Shown in pieces: positions 6,578-11,326 of a DNA stretch of 11,326 nt. This stretch comes from Ruminococcus sp. CAG:382 (GTDB taxonomy: Bacteria > Bacillota > Clostridia > Oscillospirales > CAG-382), in the NCBI GenBank assembly GCA_000433115.1, contig FR892161.1:1-11326 (forward strand), read 5' to 3'. The notes beneath the pieces were generated by a model. The model ran no database searches. It was not told where the DNA came from and was given only the letters and a program-made list of their open reading frames with translations. The position numbers were made by a program, and so were the translations under genes. How positions within the stretch are numbered: position 1 is the stretch's first letter; every line of letters starts with the position of its first letter.

Positions 6578-8503
6578 TTATTTTATGACGTAGTATTTTT
6601 CGGCAGGACGCAGAGGGTTGAAGGGTATTCCGCCCTCGTCATAGAACTTGCCGAAGAATTCTATGTATTGCAGACGTGCGGAATGCACGAAAGCGCCGAG
6701 AAGGGATATCGCGAGGTTGAGTGCCGTACCGATGACGAGCATGAACACGAAGAGGATGATGCCGGCAGGAGTCGGTCCCGCTATCGTGCCGAGCAGGTTC
6801 ATCACGTTTGCGATGACCGCGCCCGAAAGGCTGAGCGCCATGATACGTGAATAGGACAGGATATCGGAGGCGAGGTTGATCGCGCCGTACAATCCGATAA
6901 GTCCCTTACCGATGCGGAGAATGGGGTTTTTCACACCGCGCGCAGACATGAGAAGTATCATGAGTACGCCGGCAAGAGCGACGCCGAGGGCGATCGTCGA
7001 TGCGACACCCGACAGCGCGAACCACAGTCCGCCGCCGATGAAGATGAACAGCCAGCAGAAATCATCCGCAAACGCGCCGTACACATCACCGTTCTTACAC
7101 TTGACATAGCCGGAAATCGCGATTCCGGTCAGCACCTGTATGACACCGACGGCAAGCGAGAAATACAGCATTTTCATGGGGTTGTCAAGCGGAGAGAACC
7201 AAAGCGAGATATCGACAGCGCCCTTGCCGAGCATATTCTGCGAGAAGCTGCTGGGCAGGTCGCCGAAGAAGCCGCCGAACAATGCGCCGGCAAATATCGT
7301 CGAAACGCCGCACATGGCAAACATTTTGAGCATCTGCCTGAAGGTTCCGCGGGGCTTTGCGATCTTTATCATTGCGAGGCAGCCGATGAGAAGCACGAGA
7401 CCGTAGCCCATATCCTGCATCATGAAGCCGAAGATAAAGCAGAAGAAGAACGCCACGAAAGGCGTCGGGTCAAACGCACGGTACTTCGGATAAGCGTACA
7501 GTGCGAGGATGGATTCGAACGGAGCGGTGATCGGTCCGTTCTTCAGAAGCACCGGAGGCTCCTCGTCATCCTTCGGGTCGTCAAGCTGATAGAAGCATTC
7601 GAACTTCCCGAGAGTTTCCTCAAGAGTCTGGATCTTATGCTCGGGCACCCAGCCCTGCACGAGGACGGCTCCCGAGGTATAAAACAGCCCGTTTGCGGTC
7701 TCTTCGACCGATTCGTCAAGGCTGTAACTGTCATAAAGCAGCTTGAATTCATCGGAATAGCCTGCAAGCGACCTCAGCTCCTCGCGGAGACGTTCGCTTT
7801 CGGCATCTATCGCCGCGTTTCTGTCGTTCAGTGCCTTTATCGACACCGAGGCGCAGGTCACGGCTTTGTCAAGCTCGATACGGGTGAAGCCGAGACGCGC
7901 AAGCTGAGTTGCGACGCGGCTTTCATCGGTTTTGAGATACGTTACCGAAACGTAGTTACGTGAGCCGGCGGAGCTGACCACCTCGGCATACACGTCCGGC
8001 ATATCATCGCCGGAAAATTTTTCGTCAAAGCTGACGCTTTGCTGCAACACGCCGATTACCGTGCGGGTATATGCCGTGTCGGGAGATGCGGGATTTATAC
8101 CGAGCCCCTCCCATGGGGCAAGCGCCAGAAGCTTTTTGCCCACCTCTTCCTTTTCGGAAGCGAGCCGTTTCATTTCGCTGTCAACCTCAAGGACGCGCCG
8201 CGCGGCGTCTATCGCCTTCACATGGCGTTCCTTGTCCTCAAGCTGTGTGCGGTCAAGCTCCGTATCGGGCTTCTTTTTCGTGCGGTATTTTTCGGTCAGC
8301 TTCAGTGCCGTATCGACGAGCAGCTTTTTTTCGCTGCTTTCGGTCGAAAAGACAGGCGCCGGCAGTACCGCGGGAAGTCCGTCGGGCGGTGTGTCGATGG
8401 GTTTCAGCTCCACCGAGCGAATGTAGGTCAGATCTCTGACCAGCTTTTCCGCATCGCTTCTGAGGGCAACCAGCGACAACTTTTTCATTTTTCTAATTGC
8501 CAC
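6578..8503 (-). CDS. ntpI: V/A-type ATPase subunit I (a-type membrane stator)
   Basis: Subunit I supplies the two ion half-channels beside the K ring and anchors the peripheral stalks. Of the 641 residues, about 1-330 form the cytoplasmic dumbbell with a coiled coil (about 60-125 and 225-250), and 340-610 carry about seven or eight membrane helices. Two key arginines are visible: R553 in SYSRIMALSLSG, equivalent to the essential arginine in yeast SYLRLWALSLA and E. hirae R573, and R610 in FVHSARLQYIEFFGKFY, matching E. hirae R629. The ending GGIPFNPLRP is typical. The start is GTG at 8501-8503, with AGGAG 9 bases upstream; the next in-frame ATG (8486-8488) lies too far from that site. It overlaps the end of ntpF by 11 bases. 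Identity is secure, and the start is well supported. Confidence 0.97.
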   Translation of the reverse strand: MAIRKMKKLSLVALRSDAEKLVRDLTYIRSVELKPIDTPPDGLPAVLPAPVFSTESSEKKLLVDTALKLTEKYRTKKKPDTELDRTQLEDKERHVKAIDAARRVLEVDSEMKRLASEKEEVGKKLLALAPWEGLGINPASPDTAYTRTVIGVLQQSVSFDEKFSGDDMPDVYAEVVSSAGSRNYVSVTYLKTDESRVATQLARLGFTRIELDKAVTCASVSIKALNDRNAAIDAESERLREELRSLAGYSDEFKLLYDSYSLDESVEETANGLFYTSGAVLVQGWVPEHKIQTLEETLGKFECFYQLDDPKDDEEPPVLLKNGPITAPFESILALYAYPKYRAFDPTPFVAFFFCFIFGFMMQDMGYGLVLLIGCLAMIKIAKPRGTFRQMLKMFAMCGVSTIFAGALFGGFFGDLPSSFSQNMLGKGAVDISLWFSPLDNPMKMLYFSLAVGVIQVLTGIAISGYVKCKNGDVYGAFADDFCWLFIFIGGGLWFALSGVASTIALGVALAGVLMILLMSARGVKNPILRIGKGLIGLYGAINLASDILSYSRIMALSLSGAVIANVMNLLGTIAGPTPAGIILFVFMLVIGTALNLAISLLGAFVHSARLQYIEFFGKFYDEGGIPFNPLRPAEKYYVIK

Positions 8504-8813
8504 TGTTTGTTACTCCTCTGAAAATAAAATCCAGAGCCGCCTTGCGGCGTTCCTCTGCCTTGGTGCGGACCAAGGAGCATTTGATTTTTATTTCACGTTC
8601 AATGTTTTCACGGCTTTCACCGTCACGCTCCGCGAGCTTTTTTTCAAGCGTTTCCAGCCCTTTTTCGGCGTTTTTATGTGCCGAGGCGATTATTTCGTCG
8701 CCGTCTGCTTTTGCCCTTTTCAGCTGTTCGCGCTGATTTTCGGCGCCGGTCTGCCTGATTTTCTCCGCCTCCGCTTCAGCCGAGGCAAGTTTTTCGAATG
8801 CGGATTCCGCCAT
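8493..8813 (-). CDS. ntpF: V/A-type ATPase small stalk subunit (NtpF; subunit H/G)
   Basis: This 106-residue protein is almost wholly a charged heptad-like coiled coil (about 5-95, rich in Ala, Glu, Lys and Arg, no proline), with a short hydrophobic end (LDFIFRG at 93-99). That is the form of the small peripheral-stalk partner of subunit E, called NtpF in E. hirae and subunit H or G elsewhere. It is the first gene of the operon, as in E. hirae. The ATG lies about 34 bases from the predicted transcription start with GGGGGTG 5 bases upstream, and its end overlaps ntpI by 11 bases. Coiled coils diverge quickly, so the assignment rests on size, composition and first position before ntpI rather than on a specific motif. 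Confidence 0.88.
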   Translation of the reverse strand: MAESAFEKLASAEAEAEKIRQTGAENQREQLKRAKADGDEIIASAHKNAEKGLETLEKKLAERDGESRENIEREIKIKCSLVRTKAEERRKAALDFIFRGVTNSGN

Positions 8814-8839
8814 TGTTTCACCCCCGATTATTGCTCAAA

Positions 8840-8851
8840 TAAACCTGTTTA
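8840..8851. promoter_or_regulatory. Candidate operator: inverted repeat over the ATPase transcription start
   Basis: TAAAC and GTTTA are perfect 5-base arms around CT, centred on the predicted start site of the ATPase operon. A second inverted pair, CGAAAC (8862-8867) and GTTTCG (8887-8892), brackets the -35 box. Either could bind a dimeric regulator that limits the very strong promoter. Sequence symmetry is seen; binding is inferred. Confidence 0.35.
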
Positions 8852-8853
8852 AC

Positions 8854-8882
8854 ATTATAAACGAAACGCGTCCCGATGTCAA
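8854..8882 (-). promoter_or_regulatory. Perfect-consensus sigma-A promoter of the V-ATPase operon
   Basis: On the minus strand TTGACA (8877-8882) is followed after exactly 17 bases by TATAAT (8854-8859), a full match to the vegetative consensus. Transcription should begin near 8847, giving a 5' leader of about 34 bases before ntpF. A promoter this strong on a large energy-enzyme operon suggests high constitutive output unless a repressor acts. The inverted repeat TAAAC-CT-GTTTA at 8840-8851 straddles the predicted start site. Confidence 0.9.
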
Positions 8883-8991
8883 GACGGTTTCGGCAAAAGT
8901 ATAAGAAAAATATGAATCACCGACGAACAAATTGTGCAGAACACGTCATGCAAACGAAGGAGCGGCATATATTATACGTGAGGTGTTATGC

Positions 8992-10131
8992 ATGAAATTT
9001 TCTCTCGAAACAGCGCTTATTCATCCGCACACGAAGCGGCACGGCTACCGTGCGCTTGCCTGCCCGATATATCAGACATCAACATACGAAAACCGCTTCA
9101 TGTCTCCGGGCGTTTATTCGTATACACGTGTATCCAATCCGACGCGGCACGAGCTTGAAGCCGTTGCTGGCGCGGCAGAGGGCGGTCGGTATGCTTCCGC
9201 ATTTTCAAGCGGGCTGGCGGCAGTCGCTTCCTTGTTTTCCATTGTGCCGTCCGGCGGCAGTGTGCTTGCCGGCAGTGATATATACGGCGGCACATACCGT
9301 ATGCTTTCCGACATGTCGGAAAAGCGCGGCGTGACCGTTGTTTTTGCGGATCCGACGGACGCGGCTGACTTCTGCAGCCACATAACAAAGGAGGTTTCGC
9401 TCGTATTCATTGAAACGCCTACGAATCCGCTCATGAAGGTCGCCGACATCGGCGAAATCGCACGGCGCAGTGCCGGAAGGGCGATACTTGTATGCGACAA
9501 TACGTTTCTCACTCCGGTATTCCAGAAGCCGCTCGCTCTCGGCGCAGACGCGGTCGTGCATTCGGCGACAAAATATCTCTGCGGGCATCACGACGCGACC
9601 GCCGGGCTTGTTATCACGAACAGGAAGGACATTGCCGACGAGGTCGATTTTTATCTGCGTACCGCCGGAAGCGGGCTTTCGCCGTTTGACAGCTTCCTTG
9701 TTCGGCGCGGCATGGAGACGCTTGTCCTGAGGATGGAACGGCACGCCGCAAACGCAATGCGCGTCAACGCTTTTCTCCGGTCACATCCGCTCATTGAGGA
9801 AGTACTTTTCGTCGGCGATCCGAATCATCCGCAGTATGAGATATCGAAAAAGCAGACGACGGGCTGCGGAGGTATGATATCGTTCAGGCTGAACGAAAAA
9901 GCCGATGCGGGAAAATTCATATCCGCGCTGAAGCTCATTACGTTTGCCGAAAGTCTCGGCGGCAACGCATCTCTCATCACCCATCCCTACACGCAGACGC
10001 ACGCCTCGCTGCCCGAGGAGGTAAGGCTGAAAAACGGCGTCACGCCGACACTTCTCAGACTCTCCTGCGGGACAGAGGCAGCAGACGACATCATCTCGGA
10101 CATCGCCTTTGCGCTTGACGCCTGCTCATGA
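8992..10131 (+). CDS. PLP-dependent Cys/Met metabolism enzyme (cystathionine gamma-synthase/lyase family)
   Basis: The 379-residue protein belongs to the Cys/Met metabolism PLP enzyme family (fold type I), which makes or breaks C-S bonds in cysteine and methionine metabolism. Landmarks are YTRVSNPTR at 44-52 (Y44 and R46, PLP phosphate contacts from the partner subunit), SSG at 72-74, DIYGGTYR at 96-103 with Y98 stacking on the cofactor, D169 in CDNTF, the Schiff-base lysine K194 in SATKYLCGH, and the carboxylate-binding R356 in LLRLSCG. E320 in AESLGG favours cystathionine gamma-synthase or gamma-lyase over an E. coli MetC-type beta-lyase, which has Tyr there. The usual GVESL after it reads GNASL. 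Exact substrate cannot be decided. The ATG at 8992 has GAGGTG 6 bases upstream; an earlier in-frame TTG at 8932 lacks a site. It is divergent from the ATPase operon and I see no convincing promoter for it. Confidence 0.95.
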   Translation: MKFSLETALIHPHTKRHGYRALACPIYQTSTYENRFMSPGVYSYTRVSNPTRHELEAVAGAAEGGRYASAFSSGLAAVASLFSIVPSGGSVLAGSDIYGGTYRMLSDMSEKRGVTVVFADPTDAADFCSHITKEVSLVFIETPTNPLMKVADIGEIARRSAGRAILVCDNTFLTPVFQKPLALGADAVVHSATKYLCGHHDATAGLVITNRKDIADEVDFYLRTAGSGLSPFDSFLVRRGMETLVLRMERHAANAMRVNAFLRSHPLIEEVLFVGDPNHPQYEISKKQTTGCGGMISFRLNEKADAGKFISALKLITFAESLGGNASLITHPYTQTHASLPEEVRLKNGVTPTLLRLSCGTEAADDIISDIAFALDACS

Positions 10132-10133
10132 TA

Positions 10134-10177
10134 GCAGAAAAAGCGGTGCAGATAAACAGTCTTTGAAGCGCTTCTGC
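10134..10177 (+). repeat. Imperfect inverted repeat downstream of the PLP-enzyme gene
   Basis: GCAGAA (10134-10139) pairs with TTCTGC (10172-10177) and GCG (10143-10145) with CGC (10169-10171), with three bulged A bases and a loop of over 20. It includes the 10-base palindrome GAAGCGCTTC at 10165-10174. It lies just after the PLP gene's stop, where a terminator is expected, but an A-run rather than a T-run follows it. Apart from this and the rplS promoter I see nothing in 10132-10272. Confidence 0.3.
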
Positions 10178-10272
10178 CAAAAAAACAGACACGGGCAGCG
10201 TTTTGACCATGAAAAAGCCGCGGTACGGAACGTATTTCGGACGGAAAGCGGAGAAAACATTTGAAAAAGCCC

Positions 10273-10301
10273 TTGCAATCCGGTAAAAAACGTGATATAA
10301 T
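10273..10301 (+). promoter_or_regulatory. Strong promoter of rplS with extended -10
   Basis: TTGCAA (10273-10278), a 17-base spacer and TATAAT (10296-10301) form a near-consensus vegetative promoter. TG at 10293-10294, one base before TATAAT, adds the extended -10 element. The predicted start near 10308 leaves a leader of about 70 bases before rplS. Confidence 0.88.
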
Positions 10302-10307
10302 GTGTCG

Positions 10308-10378
10308 TCATCAAGATTTGGGGCGGTTCCAATGCCGGCTCGGTAAGAACCCCTCGGTAAAAACAAGGAGGAAAAGCC
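10308..10378 (+). promoter_or_regulatory. rplS 5' leader, candidate L19 autoregulatory RNA
   Basis: An L19 leader that represses its own message is known upstream of rplS in low-GC Gram-positives (the Rfam L19_leader family). Here GGTTC (10325-10329) can pair with GAACC (10347-10351) around an inner CCG/CGG hairpin (10335-10337 with 10341-10343), and GGGG (10320-10323) can pair with CCCC (10350-10353). CCTC (10352-10355) can instead pair with GAGG (10368-10371) in the Shine-Dalgarno. The 8-base word CTCGGTAA occurs twice, at 10339 and 10353. Position and pairings are seen; membership of the known leader family is not established by eye. Confidence 0.5.
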
Positions 10379-10720
10379 ATGGATATGCTTAAGGCTTTCA
10401 CAGAAGAGCAGATCAAAAAAGAACTTCCCGTTTTCAATGTCGGTGATACCGTTAAGGTTTACTGCCGTATCGTTGAAGGCACCAGAGTCAGAACACAGAT
10501 CTTTGAAGGCGTCGTTATCGCAAAGAGAAACGGCGGCATCAGCGAGACCTTCACCGTTCGCCGTATTTCCTACGGTGTCGGTACCGAAAAGACCTTCCCG
10601 CTCAACAGCCCGAACGTTCAGAACGTTGAGGTCATCAGAAAAGGTAAGGTTCGCCGCGCAAAGCTGTTCTACCTGCGTGACAAGGTCGGTAAGGACGCAA
10701 AGGTCAAGGAAAATATCTGA
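10379..10720 (+). CDS. rplS: 50S ribosomal protein L19
   Basis: L19 sits on the large subunit near the interface with the 30S subunit and helps form inter-subunit bridges. The 113 residues are the usual length and show the family signatures: the N-terminal helix followed by FNVGDTVKVYCRIVEG (19-34), RTQIFEGVVIAKRNGGISET (38-57), the core FTVRRISYGVGTEKTFPLNS (58-77) and the basic tail RKGKVRRAKLFYLRD (87-101). The ATG at 10379 has AAGGAGG 7 bases upstream, an optimal site. It has its own strong promoter and is followed by a long hairpin and a probable terminator, so much of its mRNA is likely monocistronic. The next gene is signal peptidase I, a neighbour often found beside rplS in Firmicutes. 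Identity is certain. Confidence 0.99.
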   Translation: MDMLKAFTEEQIKKELPVFNVGDTVKVYCRIVEGTRVRTQIFEGVVIAKRNGGISETFTVRRISYGVGTEKTFPLNSPNVQNVEVIRKGKVRRAKLFYLRDKVGKDAKVKENI

Positions 10721-10728
10721 GACTCTTT

Positions 10729-10772
10729 ATCGCACGGGAAGGCGGTACAATGTATATTGCCTTCCGTGCGAT
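10729..10772 (+). other. Long hairpin after rplS lacking a U-tract
   Basis: ATCGCACGG (10729-10737) pairs with CCGTGCGAT (10764-10772), then AAGGC (10739-10743) with GCCTT (10759-10763), with only G10738 bulged. GU and AU pairs extend the stem to 10747 and 10755, giving about 18 pairs around a 7-base loop. No T-run follows on either strand. It may act as an RNA stability or processing element at the rplS 3' end, or as a terminator not depending on a U-tract. Confidence 0.65.
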
Positions 10773-10786
10773 CGATTCAATAAAGT

Positions 10787-10813
10787 CAGGGCGGGCGCAG
10801 GCTCGCCTGTTTT
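10787..10813 (+). terminator. Probable intrinsic terminator downstream of rplS
   Basis: A GC-rich hairpin pairs 10787-10796 with 10801-10809 (one bulged G, one GU pair, loop GCAG) and is followed directly by TTTT at 10810-10813. The U-tract is short, so termination may be partial, allowing some read-through into the signal peptidase gene. Confidence 0.6.
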
Positions 10814-10878
10814 GAAAATCGGCAAAGCGCCGGTACAGGATTTTTCGAATTAACTTTTCTTCATAAAAATTTATTGCT

Positions 10879-11326
10879 ATGGACAATCCTTCTCTGACTC
10901 CCGACGGAGGCAATGAACAGAAAACTCTTTCACAATATATATATTCCGAGGTCTGCGACTGGGCGGAGACATTTGCGGTTGCGCTTGCGATCCTTGTCGC
11001 GGTGTTCCTCTTTGCCGTGCGCTATGTCACGGTCGACGGCACTTCAATGACAAACACTCTTCAGAACAAGGACAGACTCATCATTGTCAACGGATACGGC
11101 AACTACAAGACCGGCGATATCGTCGTCGTGCGCGTACCCGGGCAGGAAGAGCCTTATATCAAGCGTGTCATCGCCACCGAAGGGCAGACAGTTGAGATAG
11201 ATTTCGAAAACTGGATCGTCAAGGTCGACGGTGTGGCTCTCGACGAGCCTTACGTCAGACGCGACAACTATAACGAGCTAATGCATTACTGGCAGTATTA
11301 CGACGGACCGTTCACGGTTTCGGAAG
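10879..11326 (+). CDS. lepB: Signal peptidase I (partial, C-terminus beyond window)
   Basis: Signal peptidase I cleaves signal peptides from exported proteins at the outer face of the membrane, using a Ser-Lys dyad. The visible 149 residues have a cytoplasmic N-terminus, one membrane helix at about 31-48, the box with the nucleophile S56 (VDGTSMTNTL at 52-61), DRLIIVN at 65-71, and the general base K95 in YIKRVIATEGQTVEI. The conserved GDNR and SxDSR boxes lie beyond the window. The ATG at 10879 is the only suitable in-frame ATG, since a TAA lies at 10864-10866 and the next in-frame ATG is M57 beside the active serine. It has no Shine-Dalgarno, only AT-rich sequence. The gene follows rplS after 158 bases holding a hairpin and a probable terminator. 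Identity is secure; the start is less so. Confidence 0.95.
   Translation, partial: MDNPSLTPDGGNEQKTLSQYIYSEVCDWAETFAVALAILVAVFLFAVRYVTVDGTSMTNTLQNKDRLIIVNGYGNYKTGDIVVVRVPGQEEPYIKRVIATEGQTVEIDFENWIVKVDGVALDEPYVRRDNYNELMHYWQYYDGPFTVSE

Noticed and set aside
8877..8916. Plus-strand promoter for the PLP enzyme (TATAAG at 8900 or TATGAA at 8911)
   Set aside because: The matching -35 positions fit consensus at only 2 of 6 bases, so neither pair is convincing.
8932..8991. Upstream TTG extending the PLP enzyme by 20 residues
   Set aside because: The extra residues do not look like the family N-terminus, TTG lacks a ribosome binding site, and the ATG at 8992 has GAGGTG at good spacing.
8883..8991. 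Possible SAM or T-box riboswitch ahead of the Cys/Met enzyme
   Set aside because: The region is only about 110 bases and shared with the divergent promoter. I see no multi-helix core, T-box sequence or terminator hairpin.
10134..10177. Intrinsic terminator for the PLP enzyme gene
   Set aside because: The stem is broken by three bulged bases, the loop is over 20 bases, and an A-run rather than a T-run follows.
10209..10286. 25-codon plus-strand frame upstream of rplS
   Set aside because: It has no ribosome binding site, lies partly inside the rplS promoter and resembles no known small protein.
10913..11050. Frame starting at ATG 10913 with GGAGG just upstream
   Set aside because: The spacing is only 2 bases, the frame is out of phase with signal peptidase and stops after about 45 codons of Arg- and Ser-rich sequence.

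Overview
The window looks like chromosomal DNA from an anaerobic Clostridia-type Firmicute, by eye about 50-55% GC. The supports are a complete bacterial V/A-type ATPase operon in the Enterococcus hirae ntp gene order, consensus sigma-A-like promoters, strong AGGAGG ribosome binding sites, and the Firmicute-style pairing of rplS (ribosomal protein L19) with a signal peptidase I gene. No mobile element, CRISPR array, tRNA or rRNA was seen.

Layout: positions 1-8813 hold one long minus-strand operon, transcribed right to left in the order ntpF, ntpI, ntpK, ntpE, ntpC, ntpG, ntpA, ntpB, an unrecognised 171-residue membrane protein, then ntpD, which is cut by the left edge. It is driven by a perfect-consensus promoter (TTGACA, 17 bases, TATAAT) at 8854-8882. 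Spacings are tight (4-base and 11-base overlaps, gaps of 3-45 bases), apart from a 78-base gap with two hairpins before ntpA. A divergent plus-strand gene at 8992-10131 encodes a PLP enzyme of the cystathionine gamma-synthase/lyase family. A second strong promoter at 10273-10301 then drives rplS (10379-10720) through a leader of about 70 bases. A long hairpin and a probable terminator separate rplS from a signal peptidase I gene that begins at 10879 and runs off the right edge.

How the genes work together: A and B form the catalytic hexamer, D and F (NtpG) the rotor shaft, C the socket on the membrane ring, K the ion-carrying ring, I the stator with its ion half-channels, and E plus NtpF the peripheral stalks. 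The K subunit keeps every residue position known to bind Na+ in E. hirae NtpK, so the enzyme is probably sodium-coupled. The sequence does not show whether it makes ATP or pumps ions.

Most of the window is conserved housekeeping DNA, and I do not see a wholly new system. The items most worth following up are the small two-helix membrane protein inserted between ntpB and ntpD, the hairpins between ntpG and ntpA, an inverted repeat over the ATPase start site, and a possible switch in the rplS leader.
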